In this document: in pieces, positions 33,369 to 44,041 of the stretch | How the letters are laid out: every line of letters begins with the position of its first letter | How positions within the stretch are numbered: position 1 is the stretch's first letter | From: Nocardia farcinica | GTDB taxonomy: Bacteria > Actinomycetota > Actinomycetes > Mycobacteriales > Mycobacteriaceae | Assembly: GCF_001182745.1 (NCBI RefSeq) | Contig: NZ_LN868938.1 | Coordinates: 2,604,001 to 2,668,000, forward strand | Direction: 5' to 3' | Length of the DNA: 64,000 bases | Made by a program: the position numbers and the translations under genes | Notes under the pieces: generated by a model | Database searches by the model: none | What the model saw: only the letters and a program-made list of their open reading frames with translations | Told to the model about the DNA's origin: nothing

Positions 33369-35851
33369 GCCGGTGCCTCGGTCGACACGGCGGGCAGGTC
33401 GATGATCATGGTCGTGCCGCCACCAGGCGTCTCGGCGGCGGTGAGGGTGCCGCCCATGGCCTCGACGAAGCCGCGCGCCACCACCAGCCCGAGACCGGCA
33501 CCGCCGGTGCGCTGGTCACCGGTGCGGGGGAAGGCGGTGACGCCGGAGTCCAGCCCGGGTCCGTGGTCGGCGACCGTGACGGTGGTGCGCTCGCCGGAGT
33601 TGGTGGCGCACACCCGGATCGGGCCGTCGGGCGCGTAGCGCAGGGCGTTGTCGAGGAGGTTGGCCAGCACCCGCTCCAGCAGGGTGGCGTCGGCGCGCAC
33701 GAGGGTGTCGCCGAGTTCGAGGGTGAGCCGCTCCCCCGCGTCCACCCCGAGGGACAGCAGCGCCGAGTGCACCACCTCGTCGACGTAGACCGGGCGCGGT
33801 TCGGGGGTGACGACACCGGCGGCCAGCCGGGACGAGTCGAGCAGGTTGGTCACCAGGCGGGTGAGCTGATCGGTGGATTCCTCGATGGTGGCGAGCAATT
33901 CGGCGGTGTCCTCCGGGGAGAATTCGACATCGGTGCTGCGCAGTCCGGCCGCCGCGGCCTTGACGGCGGCCAGCGGAGTGCGCAGATCGTGGCTGACGGC
34001 CGAGAGCAGCAACCGGCGCAGCCGGTCGGTCTCGGCGAGCATGGCGGCGCGGGCGGCCTCGGCGGCGAGTTCCCGCTGCCGCACCAGGCCGGCGGCCTGT
34101 CCCGCGACCGCGGTGAGGACGCGCCGGTCCCGGGGGCGCAACCGCGGCCCGGCCAGCAGCAGCGCGTAGGGGCTGTCCTCGACGTCACCGCGGGTGTCGG
34201 CGGCCGCCGGGGTGCTCGGCGGCTCGGCGCCCGCGGTGCCGAGCACCTCGACCCGGTCACCGTCCAGGCGCACCAGACTGACACCCCGCTGGGCGTAGGT
34301 CTCGCGGACCTTCTCCAGCAACGCGGGCACGTCGGCCCCGCGCAGCACCGCGCCCGCGAACAGCGCCAGCAGTTCGGCTTCCCGCGCCGCCGACCCCGCC
34401 TCCCTGGCCCGCACCGCCGCGGTGTCGACCAGCGCGGCCACCGCCACGGCCACCACCAGCAGCACCACCGTGGTGACGAAATTGGCGGGCTCGGCGATCG
34501 TGAGGCTGTAGAGCGGCTCGGTGAAGAAATAGTTCAGCAACAGCCCCGACAGCAGCGCCGCGACGATCGCCGGGCCGACACCACCGAACAGCGCCACCGC
34601 GAGCACCGCGACGAAGAACAGCGCGTTCAGCCCGGCGGTCCCGGTCAGCCGCACGATGGCGGCCATCACCGCGGTCGCCGCGACCGGGATCAGGAAGGCG
34701 GCCAGCCAGGCGGCCAGCCGCCGGTCGTGGCGGCCGAGCAGCGCCGGCCGGGGCCCGCGCACGCGGTGCTCGTGGGTGACCATGTGGACGTCGATCTTGC
34801 CCGAGTCGCGCACCACCGCGGCGCCGATGCCCTCGTCGAGGATCCGCGCCCAGCGCGAGCGCCGCGAGGTGCCGACGACCAGCTGGGTCGCGTTCACCTG
34901 GCGGGCGAAATCGAGCAGCGTGGCGGGCACGTCGTCGCCGACCACGCTGTGCACGTCGGCGCCCAGCCCCGCGGCCAGCTCCCGCACCGCACCCATCTCC
35001 GGCGTGGTGAGCCCGTCCCCCCGCACGACGTGCACGACCAGCAGGTCGGCCCCGGCCTTGGCGGCGATCCGGCTGGCCCGGCGCACCAGCGTCTCCGATT
35101 CCGGCCCGCCGGTCACCGCCACCACCACCCGCTCGCGCGCCTCCCAGGTGTCGGTGATGGCGTGCTCGCCCCGGTACTTGGCCAGCGCCAGATCCACCTG
35201 GTCGGCCAGCCACAGCAGGGCGATCTCGCGCAGCGCGGTGAGATTGCCCTCCCGGAAGTAGTTGCGCAGCGCGGCGTCCACCTTCTCCGGCGCGTAGACG
35301 TTGCCGTGGGCCAGCCGCCTGCGCAGCGCCTGCGGGGTGATGTCGACCAGCTCGATCTGCTCGGCGCGCCGCACCACCGCGTCCGGGATCCGCTCGCGCT
35401 GCGCGACGCCGGTGATCTGCTCGACCACGTCGGCGAGCGACTCGAGGTGCTGGATGTTGACCGTGGACAGCACATCGATCCCGGCGGCCAGCAGTTCCGC
35501 CACGTCCTGCCACCGCTTGGCGTGGCGGCTGCCGGGGACGTTGGTGTGGGCGAGTTCGTCGACCAGGGCGACCGCGGGACGGCGCGCGAGCACCGCGTCG
35601 AGGTCGAGTTCCTCGAACTCGACACCCCGGTAGGTGATCCGCCGCGGCGGCACCACCTCCAATCCGGCGAGCTGTTCTTCGGTGCGCGGCCTGCCGTGGG
35701 TGTTCACGATCGCGACCACGACGTCGCCACCGCGCGCGATGCGCCGGTGGGCCTCGCCCAGCATCGCGTAGGTCTTGCCCGCTCCGGGCGCGGCGCCGAG
35801 GTAGATCCGCAGCCGACCGCGGCGCGGGGCGGGCGCGTCCGAGGTGCTCAC
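33365..35851 (-). CDS. kdpD: Sensor histidine kinase KdpD
   Basis: 828 residues from GTG 35851. KdpD N-domain with Walker-like GAAPGAGKTYAML, USP domain about 210-360 (VVGTSRRSRWARILDEGIGA), four membrane helices about 380-490, GAF-like stretch, HisKA SAVSHDLRTPLAAVKAAAAG and HATPase NLLDNALRYAPDGP. Senses K+ limitation and phosphorylates KdpE. Located directly after kdpC with a 7-bp gap; the whole kdp locus is one transcription unit. Confidence 0.95.
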   Translation of the reverse strand: MSTSDAPAPRRGRLRIYLGAAPGAGKTYAMLGEAHRRIARGGDVVVAIVNTHGRPRTEEQLAGLEVVPPRRITYRGVEFEELDLDAVLARRPAVALVDELAHTNVPGSRHAKRWQDVAELLAAGIDVLSTVNIQHLESLADVVEQITGVAQRERIPDAVVRRAEQIELVDITPQALRRRLAHGNVYAPEKVDAALRNYFREGNLTALREIALLWLADQVDLALAKYRGEHAITDTWEARERVVVAVTGGPESETLVRRASRIAAKAGADLLVVHVVRGDGLTTPEMGAVRELAAGLGADVHSVVGDDVPATLLDFARQVNATQLVVGTSRRSRWARILDEGIGAAVVRDSGKIDVHMVTHEHRVRGPRPALLGRHDRRLAAWLAAFLIPVAATAVMAAIVRLTGTAGLNALFFVAVLAVALFGGVGPAIVAALLSGLLLNYFFTEPLYSLTIAEPANFVTTVVLLVVAVAVAALVDTAAVRAREAGSAAREAELLALFAGAVLRGADVPALLEKVRETYAQRGVSLVRLDGDRVEVLGTAGAEPPSTPAAADTRGDVEDSPYALLLAGPRLRPRDRRVLTAVAGQAAGLVRQRELAAEAARAAMLAETDRLRRLLLSAVSHDLRTPLAAVKAAAAGLRSTDVEFSPEDTAELLATIEESTDQLTRLVTNLLDSSRLAAGVVTPEPRPVYVDEVVHSALLSLGVDAGERLTLELGDTLVRADATLLERVLANLLDNALRYAPDGPIRVCATNSGERTTVTVADHGPGLDSGVTAFPRTGDQRTGGAGLGLVVARGFVEAMGGTLTAAETPGGGTTMIIDLPAVSTEAPA

Positions 35852-35858
35852 CAGGACA

Positions 35859-36503
35859 TCATCCGCCGACCCCGCAGCCCGGCGCGGTCAGCCCCAGCGC
35901 CACGTTCAGCGCGGGCACCTCGACCCGCTCGGCGCCGAGGAAGCCCGCCTGCCGACCGGCGGTGTGCTCGGCGACCAGCGCACGCACCCGTTGCTCCCCC
36001 AGTCCGGTCACCCGAGCCACCCGGGGCACCTGCAGTTCGGCGTAGGCCGGGGAGATGTGCGGGTCGACGCCGGAGCCGGAGCCGGTGACCGCGTCGACCG
36101 GCACCCGCTCGGGCGCGACGCCTTCCCGTGCCGCGATCGCCGCGCGCCGCTGCCCGATCCACCCGGCCAGCAGCTCGCTGCTCGGCCCCTGGTTGGTGGG
36201 CAGGGCGGCGGCCGGATCGCCCGGGGCGAAGGCGTCGTCACCGGAACCGCGCAGCCGCGGATGGAAGTACGGGTCCGGCTGTCCCGCTGGCACGACCGGG
36301 TCGACGGCGAGCAGTCTGCTGCCCACCACGCAACCGTGCACGTCGGTGAGCGGCGCGCCCTCGGCGGCGGCGCGATCGATCCGGCTCAGCGCCCACACCG
36401 CCGCCGGATAGGCCGCGCCGACCACGGCGGTGAGCAGCAGCAGCACGATCGCGCCCGCGCGGGTCTGTCTGGCCAGATTCGTCAGCAGAGTGCCGAAACG
36501 CAT
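35859..36503 (-). CDS. kdpC: K+-transporting ATPase subunit C
   Basis: 214 residues; one N-terminal helix (AIVLLLLTAVVGAAYPAAVW), then NQGPSSELLAGWIGQRR and DAVTGSGSGVDPHISPAYAE, the KdpC signature. Stabilises the KdpA-KdpB complex. Start ATG 36503; GTG 36512 overlapping the kdpB stop is an alternative. Confidence 0.94.
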   Translation of the reverse strand: MRFGTLLTNLARQTRAGAIVLLLLTAVVGAAYPAAVWALSRIDRAAAEGAPLTDVHGCVVGSRLLAVDPVVPAGQPDPYFHPRLRGSGDDAFAPGDPAAALPTNQGPSSELLAGWIGQRRAAIAAREGVAPERVPVDAVTGSGSGVDPHISPAYAELQVPRVARVTGLGEQRVRALVAEHTAGRQAGFLGAERVEVPALNVALGLTAPGCGVGG

Positions 36504-36508
36504 GGTGT

Positions 36509-38563
36509 TCACCCGATTCCCGGTACGTGGCGGACGACGAGATCGATCAGGGGGATCCCGAGGAACGGGGTGATCACCCCGCCGACGCCGTAGATGAGCA
36601 GATTGCGCCCGAGCAGAGCCGAAGCGCTCGCCGGCCGATAGCGAACCCCTTTGAGCGCCAAGGGGATCAGCGCCACGATCACCAGCGCGTTGAAGATCAC
36701 CGAGGACAGGATCGCCGACTGCGCCGTGGCCAGCCCCAGGATGTTCAACGCCGCCAGCTGCGGGTAGACGCCGCTGAACAGCGCGGGCAGGATCGCGAAG
36801 TACTTGGCCAGGTCGTTGGCCAGCGAGAACGTGGTGAGCGCACCGCGGGTGATGAGCAGCTGCTTGCCGATCTCGACGACCTCGATCAGCTTGGTGGGAT
36901 CGGAGTCGAGATCGACCATGTTGCCCGCCTCCTTGGCCGCGGAGGTGCCGGAGTTCATGGCCACGCCCACGTCGGCGCGGGCCAGTGCGGGCGCGTCGTT
37001 GGTGCCGTCGCCGGTCATCGCGACCAGCCTGCCCGCGGCCTGCTCGGTGCGGATCAACGCCAGCTTGTCCTCCGGGGTGGCCTCGGCGAGGAAGTCGTCG
37101 ACCCCGGCCGCGGCGGCGATGGCCCGCGCCGTGAGCGGGTTGTCGCCGGTGACCATCACGGTGCGGATGCCCATCGTGCGCAGCCGGGCGAATCGTTCGG
37201 CCATACCGGGTTTCACCACGTCGGACAGTTCGACGACGCCGAGCACGGCCGCGTCCACGCCGTCGGCGCGCGCGACGACCAGCGGGGTGCCGCCGCCGCG
37301 GGCGATCCGGTCGACGGTCTCGGTCACCGCGTCGGCGAGCTGCCCGCCCTGTTCGCGCACCCACGCCGTCACCGCGTCGGCGGCGCCCTTGCGGATCCGC
37401 GCGCTGTCGAGATCGAGTCCGCTCATCCGCGTGTGGGCGCTGAAGGCGACGAATTCGGCACGGCCCTCGTCGGCGCTCGGCAGTGTCGGCAGGCCGTGGT
37501 CCGCGGCGCACAGGTCGACGATGCTGCGGCCTTCGGGCGTGCCGTCGGCCAGGCTCGACAGCCGCGCCGCGGCGGCCAGCTCGCTCGCCGTGACGCCCGG
37601 CGCCGGGTGCAGCGCGGTGGCGCGGCGGTTGCCGAAGGTGATGGTGCCGGTCTTGTCCAGCAGCAGGGTGTCGATATCGCCTGCCGCCTCGACCGCGCGG
37701 CCCGACGTGGCCAGCACGTTGCGCCGCACCAGCCGGTCCATCCCGGCGATGCCGATCGCCGAGAGCAGCGCCCCGATGGTGGTCGGGATCAGGCAGACCA
37801 GCAGCGCGATCAGCTCGACCGGGCCCCGCTCGGCGCCCGCGTAGGCGCTCATCGGGCCGAGCGCGACGACGGCGAGCAGGAACACGATGGTCAGCGCGGC
37901 CAGCAGGATGTTCAGCGCGATCTCGTTGGGGGTCTTCTGCCGAGCGGCGCCCTCGACGAGGGCGATCATCCGGTCGACGAAGGTCTGTCCCGGCGCCGCG
38001 GTGATCCGCACGACGATCCGGTCCGACAGCACGGTGGTCCCGCCGGTGACGGCGCAACGGTCGCCGCCGGATTCCCGGATCACCGGGGCGGATTCGCCGG
38101 TGATCGCGGATTCGTCCACCGCGGCGATACCGTCGATCACGTCGCCGTCACCGGGGATCAGCTCGCCCGCTTCGACGACCACCCGATCACCCACACGCAG
38201 GTCGGTGGCGGGCACCCGCTCCTCGCCGTCGCCGCCCAGGCGGCGGGCGGTCATCTCCCGCTTGGTCCGGCGCAGCGTCTCGGCCTGGGCTTTGCCGCGG
38301 CCCTCGGCCACCGCTTCGGCCAGGTTGGCGAACAGCACGGTGAACCACAGCCACGCCGCGATCGACCAGCCGAACACGCTGGGTTCGGCGACGGCGGCGA
38401 GCGTGGTGATCACCGATCCGACGAACACCACGAACATCACCGGATTGCGCGCCATGCGCCGTGGGTCGAGTTTGGTCAGCGCGCCCGGCAACGCGCCGGC
38501 GAGCTGCCGCGGCGCGAACGCCGGGTGAGCCGCGCGCTGCGGGCGGTCCAGGACGGTGGTCAT
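36509..38563 (-). CDS. kdpB: K+-transporting ATPase ATP-binding subunit B
   Basis: 684 residues, P-type ATPase: AITGESAPV, phosphorylation motif [52 protein letters not shown]. Hydrolyses ATP to drive K+ uptake through KdpA. ATGA overlap with kdpA. Confidence 0.96.
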   Translation of the reverse strand: MTTVLDRPQRAAHPAFAPRQLAGALPGALTKLDPRRMARNPVMFVVFVGSVITTLAAVAEPSVFGWSIAAWLWFTVLFANLAEAVAEGRGKAQAETLRRTKREMTARRLGGDGEERVPATDLRVGDRVVVEAGELIPGDGDVIDGIAAVDESAITGESAPVIRESGGDRCAVTGGTTVLSDRIVVRITAAPGQTFVDRMIALVEGAARQKTPNEIALNILLAALTIVFLLAVVALGPMSAYAGAERGPVELIALLVCLIPTTIGALLSAIGIAGMDRLVRRNVLATSGRAVEAAGDIDTLLLDKTGTITFGNRRATALHPAPGVTASELAAAARLSSLADGTPEGRSIVDLCAADHGLPTLPSADEGRAEFVAFSAHTRMSGLDLDSARIRKGAADAVTAWVREQGGQLADAVTETVDRIARGGGTPLVVARADGVDAAVLGVVELSDVVKPGMAERFARLRTMGIRTVMVTGDNPLTARAIAAAAGVDDFLAEATPEDKLALIRTEQAAGRLVAMTGDGTNDAPALARADVGVAMNSGTSAAKEAGNMVDLDSDPTKLIEVVEIGKQLLITRGALTTFSLANDLAKYFAILPALFSGVYPQLAALNILGLATAQSAILSSVIFNALVIVALIPLALKGVRYRPASASALLGRNLLIYGVGGVITPFLGIPLIDLVVRHVPGIG

Positions 38564-40245
38564 TGCAGTGCCTCCGCGATCGGTCCCAGAGCCAGGACGG
38601 GGAAGAAGGTCAGGGCCGCGACGAGCACGACGGTCCCGGTGAGCAGCGCCGCGAAACCGGCACCGGCGGTGGGCAGGGTGCCCGCGGCCGCGGGCGTGCG
38701 CGGCTGGGCGGCCAGCGAACCGGCCAAGGCCAGCACGAACAGGATCGGCAGGAACCGGCCGAACAGCATGCACAGTCCCAGCGAGGACTGGAACCAGTCG
38801 CTGGTGACGGTCAACCCGCCGAACGCGCTGCCGTTGTTGTTCGATGCCGAGGCGTAGGCGTAGAGCACCTCGCTGAATCCGTGCACGGCGCCCGGGGTGC
38901 CCGGGTCGCCGGAATTGCCCAGTGCGGCGGCGGTCTCGGGCAGGATCACCGTGATCGCCGTGCCGGTCAGTACCAGCGCCGGCATCACCAACACCGCCAG
39001 GGCGGCCAGGGTGATCTCGCGACGGCGCAATTTCTTGCCCAGGAACTCCGGCGTGCGTCCCACCAGCAGGCCACCGACGAACACGGCGATCACCGCCAGC
39101 ACGAGGATGCCGTAGAGCCCACTGCCCACCCCGCCCGGCGCGATCTCACCGAGCAGCATGTTCACCAGCACGGCCCCGCCGCCGAGCGGGGACATGCTGT
39201 CGTGCGCGGAATTCACCGCGCCGGTGCTGGTGCCGGTGGTGGACACCGCGAACAACACCGAACCGGGGATGCCGAACCGGACCTCCTTGCCCTCGAGCAT
39301 CGCGCCCGCGGCCGTCGCCGCCGCACCGCGCGCCCCGGATTCCGCCGCGGTGGTCACCCCCAGGATCACGGCGTAGATCCCGGCCATCACCGCCAGCACC
39401 GTCAAGCCCTGTCGACGGTTGCCGATCATGGTGCCGAAGGTGCGGGTGAGCGCGACGGGAATGAGCAGGATCGCGAGGATCTGCACGAGATTGCTCAGCG
39501 GCGTGGGATTCTCGAACGGGTGCGCCGAGTTGGCCGCCAGCACGCCGCCGCCGTTGGTTCCGAGTTCCTTGATCGCTTCCTGCGAGGCGACCGGCGCCAG
39601 CGCCGTGGTGACCGGCCGCCCGTCCAGACCGGCACCGGTGAAGCCGCTGCGGTAGGACTGGATCACGCCCTGGCTCAACAGGATCAGCGCGATCACGAAG
39701 GCCAGCGGCAGCAGGATGCGCAGCGTGCCACGGGTCAGGTCGACCCAGAAGTTGCCGACCTCCCCGCCGCGCCCGACGCGCACCAGACCACGGATCAGCG
39801 CCACCGCGACCGCCATCCCGACCGCCGCCGAGACGAAGTTCTGCACGGCCAGCCCGGCCGACTGGGTGAGCGGGCTCATCGTGGTCTCGGGGACGTAGGA
39901 CTGCCAGTTGGTGTTGGTGACGAAGGAGACCGCGGTGTTGAAGGCCACCGCGGGGCTCACCCCGGCGAGCCCATGCGACAGCGGCAGCACCCCTTGGATC
40001 CGCTGCAGCACATACAGCACCAGCACACCGGCCAGCGAGAAGCCGAGCACACTGCCCGCGTAGCCGTACCAGGTCTGCTCGGCGCGGGGGTCGACACGGG
40101 CCAGCCGGTACAGCCACGACTCGGCCCGCAGGTCGGACGAGGACGTGTACACCCGGGCCATGTAGTCGCCCAGGGGGACGTAGACGAGGGCGAGCACTGC
40201 CACCACGGAGGCGATCTGCAGGCCCGCGGCGAGAGCGGGGGACAT
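38560..40245 (-). CDS. kdpA: K+-transporting ATPase channel subunit A
   Basis: 561 residues, ten membrane helices; selectivity-filter-like loops such as [39 protein letters not shown] and [13 protein letters not shown]. KdpA selects and conducts K+. Preceded by kdpF. Confidence 0.95.
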   Translation of the reverse strand: MSPALAAGLQIASVVAVLALVYVPLGDYMARVYTSSSDLRAESWLYRLARVDPRAEQTWYGYAGSVLGFSLAGVLVLYVLQRIQGVLPLSHGLAGVSPAVAFNTAVSFVTNTNWQSYVPETTMSPLTQSAGLAVQNFVSAAVGMAVAVALIRGLVRVGRGGEVGNFWVDLTRGTLRILLPLAFVIALILLSQGVIQSYRSGFTGAGLDGRPVTTALAPVASQEAIKELGTNGGGVLAANSAHPFENPTPLSNLVQILAILLIPVALTRTFGTMIGNRRQGLTVLAVMAGIYAVILGVTTAAESGARGAAATAAGAMLEGKEVRFGIPGSVLFAVSTTGTSTGAVNSAHDSMSPLGGGAVLVNMLLGEIAPGGVGSGLYGILVLAVIAVFVGGLLVGRTPEFLGKKLRRREITLAALAVLVMPALVLTGTAITVILPETAAALGNSGDPGTPGAVHGFSEVLYAYASASNNNGSAFGGLTVTSDWFQSSLGLCMLFGRFLPILFVLALAGSLAAQPRTPAAAGTLPTAGAGFAALLTGTVVLVAALTFFPVLALGPIAEALQ

Positions 40246-40252
40246 CGCGACC

Positions 40253-40351
40253 TCAGAACCTCTCCGGATCGAGCAGCGCCACCAGCAGATACACCACCAG
40301 GGCCGCCGCGATCAGCACCAGCCCCGCGCTGGTGACCCCGGCCCACGTCAT
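40253..40351 (-). CDS. kdpF: KdpF small subunit
   Basis: 32 residues: one membrane helix (AGLVLIAAALVVYLLVALL) ending DPERF, the KdpF hallmark. Start overlaps the preceding small ORF stop as ATGA. Stabilises the Kdp complex. Confidence 0.85.
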   Translation of the reverse strand: MTWAGVTSAGLVLIAAALVVYLLVALLDPERF

Positions 40352-40443
40352 CGCCGCTCCCCCTTGCCGTGCAGGGCGCGCAGCACCAGCGCGCAGCCGA
40401 GGAATCCCACGAAGATCAACACCACATAGGCGGCGTCAGCCAT
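40348..40443 (-). CDS. 31-aa membrane peptide at the head of the kdp operon
   Basis: MADAAYVVLIFVGFLGCALV, then LRALHGKGERR: one helix with a basic C-terminus. It is ATGA-coupled to kdpF. Not a standard kdp gene. The coupling and position make it a probable extra small subunit or regulator. Confidence 0.6.
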   Translation of the reverse strand: MADAAYVVLIFVGFLGCALVLRALHGKGERR

Positions 40444-41022
40444 CTCATGTCCTTGCGATCGAAAGCCAGGACGCCGGTCGGCGCCCGCGCACCCACGATC
40501 CGCCGCCGCGCGCCGTTTCCGGCCGATCCATACGCGGAATTGACGCGGGCGGCCCGAGTCCTGACGCGTTCTTTACGCTCGGGGTTCGACCGCGCCGATC
40601 GGTCGCTGAACCGCCGTTCTCCCCCGTCGGTAGCCACCACCGGGGGGCTGCGGCGCAGCTCACAAGGGGTACCGGTGGTCGGGTAACGATCCTATGTTGC
40701 CCTCGAATTCCGATCTCCCGAGCAAACACTCAGCACAAACGTACTGGTCACAGGCTTGTGAACGCGCACAGCGCGGGCTTCGGAACGGCTATGAAGATGG
40801 GCAACCGACCAGTCGCGACTCCCCGGTCCGATCGTGGTTGCGCTATGTTCGCCGCGGACAGTGCCGTCGCCTACGGCCCCGGGCAGCCACCGCGGCGAAG
40901 GAGGTGCGCAGTCCCGGGGCGGATCCCACCGCACTGTTGCCCGTTTCGCCAACTCGTCCTCCGAGGGCAGATCGTGTTCTGCCGGTCCACCCTCGGTGCT
41001 GCCTGATGTGTGAAAGAAGACC
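40444..41022. promoter_or_regulatory. Divergent kdp / lipase promoter region with nested inverted repeats
   Basis: 579 bp without a gene. ACCACCGG (40636-40643) pairs with CCGGTGGT (40672-40679) and encloses GCTGCG-G-CGCAGC (40647-40659), a nested stem that would fold in the kdp leader RNA about 190 nt before the first kdp ORF. KdpE sites and the lipase promoter must also lie here but I cannot assign them. Confidence 0.5.
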
Positions 41023-42210
41023 GTGTCCAGACTCTCGACCCGCATCCTGATCGTCCTGCTGAGCATCCTGTCGCTCGGCGTCGTGGGCGCGCCCGCCCAG
41101 GCCGAACCGCGCTACCCCGAACCCGATCCGGACCCGTTCTACACCGCACCGGCCGACATCGGCTCCTTCCAGCCCGGTGACGTGGTCCGCACCCGCAAGA
41201 TCGACACCGGCCCCTACGTCGGCACCGAGGGCTGGCAGGTGGCCTTCCGGTCGACCAACTCCGGCGGCAACGCGATCATGGGCATCACCACCGTGCTGCT
41301 GCCCGCGGGCGTGCACAACCCGCCGCTGGTCTCCTACCAGGCACTGATCAATTCGCTGGGCTCCCGGTGCAATCCGTCGCGCTCGCTGTTCAACGGCGAA
41401 CTGCAGGACGCCGTCGGCGCCATGCTGCCCATCGGGCGCGGCTGGGCCATCTCGCTGCCCGACTACCTCGGCCCCAGCGTCGCCTACGGCGCCGCCAAGC
41501 TCAGCGGCATGGTGACCCTCGACAGCGTGAAGGCCGTGCAGAAGGTCGCCGAGCTCGGCCTCGCCGACTCGCCGGTCGCCATCGCCGGCTACTCCGGCGG
41601 CGGCATGGCCACCGCGTGGGCCGCCGCGCTGCAACCCACCTACGCGCCCGACCTGAAGCTGGCCGCCGCCGTGGCCGGCGGCATCCCCGCCGACCTCGAG
41701 CAGATGGCGCTGAGCCTCGGCTTCGACCCGCATCCCGGCTTCGGCCTCGCCTTCGCCGCCGCGATGGGTCTCGAGCGCGAATACCCCGACCGCCTGCCGA
41801 TCTCCGACCAGCTCAACGAGAACGGCCTCTGGTTCCGGGAATTCACCCACGACGCCTGCCGCCGCTTCCTGCTCTTCCACGGCGCCTTCCGCAGCGCCGA
41901 GCAGATGGCCGCGTCCAAGAGCCTCATGGACAGCCCCGCAGCGCGGGAAGTGCTGCGCGAGAACAGCTTGCGCTACTTCCCCGGCGTCCCCACCGCCCCC
42001 ACCTACATCTGGCAGGGCCGCTACGACACCCTCACCGCCTTCGACCCCGTCGCCGAAACCGCCGACCGCTACTGCAAGGCGGGCGCACCGGTGACGATGG
42101 TGCCCTACGACATCGCCGAGCACATGACGGCGGCGGTCGCGGGGTTCGTCGACGCCTGGAACTACGTGGAGGCGCGGTTCCGGGGCGATCCGGTGACCAG
42201 TAGCTGCTGA
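41023..42210 (+). CDS. Secreted lipase (LIP family)
   Basis: 395 residues from GTG 41023. Sec signal peptide (ILIVLLSILSLGVVGAPAQA). Nucleophile elbow AIAGYSGGGMATAW, acid YIWQGRYDTLTAF and His DIAEHMTAAVAG match the secretory lipase/triacylglycerol lipase family (Pfam LIP). Exported enzyme acting on host or environmental lipids. Divergent from kdp. Confidence 0.9.
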   Translation: MSRLSTRILIVLLSILSLGVVGAPAQAEPRYPEPDPDPFYTAPADIGSFQPGDVVRTRKIDTGPYVGTEGWQVAFRSTNSGGNAIMGITTVLLPAGVHNPPLVSYQALINSLGSRCNPSRSLFNGELQDAVGAMLPIGRGWAISLPDYLGPSVAYGAAKLSGMVTLDSVKAVQKVAELGLADSPVAIAGYSGGGMATAWAAALQPTYAPDLKLAAAVAGGIPADLEQMALSLGFDPHPGFGLAFAAAMGLEREYPDRLPISDQLNENGLWFREFTHDACRRFLLFHGAFRSAEQMAASKSLMDSPAAREVLRENSLRYFPGVPTAPTYIWQGRYDTLTAFDPVAETADRYCKAGAPVTMVPYDIAEHMTAAVAGFVDAWNYVEARFRGDPVTSSC

Positions 42211-42381
42211 CGGCGGTGAACGGGGCGTCTCCGGGCGCCCCGTTCGTCGTTCGCCGGACGGCGGCGACCAGGCCACGCTCGGGGAAAAGCCCTGGTCATG
42301 GTTCAGGGGTAGGCTCGGTCGGTGAACCCGGCAGCCGCTCGGGCACAGTCGCCCGACGTCGCTAGCACCGAGGGAGCCGCC

Positions 42382-43578
42382 ATGCCGAGCCTGTCGTTTC
42401 GAACGCGACCCGTTCGAATCCCCTTCGCGCGCAAGCAGTTCCGCCCAGGCCGCAGGCAAGGTGCCCCCGCCGAGCAGCGTTCCCCGCGCGGCACAGGAAC
42501 ACCACCACTCGCCCGCGGCGCTGCCTTGCTCGCCGCCGTGCTGATGCTCGCCGCGTGCGCCGACGACCCGGCCATCCCCGACGCGACCCGCACGGCACCG
42601 CCCGCACCCGCCGAGATCCCCGGCTTCGGCCCCGCGGCGGAGATCGCCCGGGATATCGACGTGCCCTGGGGCCTGGCCTTCCTCCCCGACGGCACCGCTC
42701 TGGTCGCCGAACGCGACACCGGCCGCATCCTGCGCATCGAACCCGGCCGGACGCCCGAGGAGGTGTACCGCGTCCCCGGCGTCGCGGCCCGCGGCGAAGG
42801 CGGCCTGCTCGGCCTCGCCGTCTCCCCCCGCTACCCCGACGACGGCTACGTCTACGCCTACCTCACCACCGCCGACGACAACCGCATCGTCCGCTTCCGC
42901 CTCGACGGCCCCGCCGACCCGATCTTCACCGGCATCGCCAACGCCTCCTTCCACAACGGCGGCCGCCTCGCCTTCGGCCCCGACGGCCTGCTCTACGTGG
43001 GCACCGGCGACGCGGGCGAACCCGACCTCGCCCAAGACCCCGCCTCCCCCAACGGCAAAATCCTGCGCCTGACCCCCGACGGCGCCCCCGCCCCCGGCAA
43101 CCCCACCCCGGGCTCCCCCGTCTACTCCCGCGGCCACCGCAACGTCCAAGGCCTCGCCTGGGACAGCACCGGCCGCCTCTTCGCCGCCGAATTCGGCCAG
43201 AACCGCTACGACGAGATCAACCTCATCACCCCCGGCGCCGACTACGGCTGGCCCGAAGTCGAAGGCGCAGGCGGCTCCGCCGACGGCTACACCGACCCCC
43301 TGCTCACCTGGACCACCGACGAAGCCTCCCCCTCCGGCATCGCCATCACCGACCGAACCCTCTACGCCGCCGCCCTCCGCGGCGAACGCCTCTGGACCGC
43401 CACCCTCACCGGCGACACCCTCACCGACGACCGAGCCGTCCTCGACGGCACCTACGGCCGTCTCCGCACCGTCACCCTCGCCCCCGACGGCGCACTGTGG
43501 CTCACCACCTCCAACACCGACGGCCGCGGAGACGTCCGCTCCGGCGACGACCGAATCCTGCGGTTTCCGGGACAATGA
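42382..43578 (+). CDS. PQQ-dependent sugar (aldose/sorbosone) dehydrogenase, lipoprotein
   Basis: 398 residues from ATG 42382 behind AGGGAG (an earlier in-frame start at 42322 lacks one). Lipobox LMLAAC. Six-bladed propeller motifs: DVPWGLAFLPDGTALVAERD, GLLGLAVSPRYPDDGYVYAY, ASFHNGGRLAFGPDGLLYVG, GHRNVQGLAWDSTGRLFAAE and PGADYGWPEVEG. Oxidises aldose sugars at the cell surface with PQQ. No pqq genes in the window. The long basic n-region is unusual. Confidence 0.85.
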   Translation: MPSLSFRTRPVRIPFARKQFRPGRRQGAPAEQRSPRGTGTPPLARGAALLAAVLMLAACADDPAIPDATRTAPPAPAEIPGFGPAAEIARDIDVPWGLAFLPDGTALVAERDTGRILRIEPGRTPEEVYRVPGVAARGEGGLLGLAVSPRYPDDGYVYAYLTTADDNRIVRFRLDGPADPIFTGIANASFHNGGRLAFGPDGLLYVGTGDAGEPDLAQDPASPNGKILRLTPDGAPAPGNPTPGSPVYSRGHRNVQGLAWDSTGRLFAAEFGQNRYDEINLITPGADYGWPEVEGAGGSADGYTDPLLTWTTDEASPSGIAITDRTLYAAALRGERLWTATLTGDTLTDDRAVLDGTYGRLRTVTLAPDGALWLTTSNTDGRGDVRSGDDRILRFPGQ

Positions 43579-43771
43579 GTTTCGCCGGACCCCAGGTGCA
43601 CGGCAGAGCGTTCCTCGGCGGCGGCGCCTGGCCGACGAGTAACCGCGAGCGGCAACGAAAAAGCCCCCTACCCGCCGCGGGCCGGCATATCGTACGACGG
43701 CGCGGACCGTTCGGATCGCACATAGGTGTAGCCCGCGCGGCTCTCTTGTGAGCATCGAGCTCTGATCTGCC

Positions 43772-44041
43772 ATGAACTCAGGATTTTCGGTCGATCTCGA
43801 CCACCTCGAAGAGATCGTCGCCCGCCTGTCGGGCTCGCCGGCTTCATCGGCGAACATCTCGATGGAATCGATGACCGGGTCGCCACCTCGACCGGCACTG
43901 GCTGGGAAAGCGTCGCCGCTCGGGCGTATGCCGAGGCCCACACTCATGGGGTCGGGGGGCACGCGAATTCGTTGAAGGCGTTGAGCCGTTGGTCCCGGGA
44001 AGCAGCGTGAGCTGCGGGCGAAAGTGGGGATCAGACGGTAG
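43772..44041 (+). pseudogene. WXG100/ESX-type secreted protein gene with two compensating frameshifts
   Basis: Starts MNSGFSVDLDHLEEIVARLS in frame 1; after 43833 the sensible sequence jumps one frame to LAGFIGEHLDGIDDRVATST then GTGWESVAARAYAEA and HTHGVGGHANSLKALSRWSR; near 44000 it returns to frame 1 as KQRELRAKVGIRR and stops at 44041. The GWE in a helix-turn-helix hairpin of about 90 residues identifies a WXG100-like type VII secretion substrate. Two single-base indels disrupt it, so it is a pseudogene unless both are sequencing errors. Confidence 0.7.

Noticed and set aside
29972..40335. Several very long open frames opposite or out of phase with the WS/DGAT, kdpD, kdpB and kdpA genes
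   Set aside because: All are low-complexity Arg/Gly/Ala-rich shadows of clearly identified genes.
40444..40700. ydaO-type c-di-AMP riboswitch upstream of kdp
   Set aside because: Nested stems exist, but the conserved ydaO sequence blocks could not be aligned by eye; kept only as an unassigned structure.
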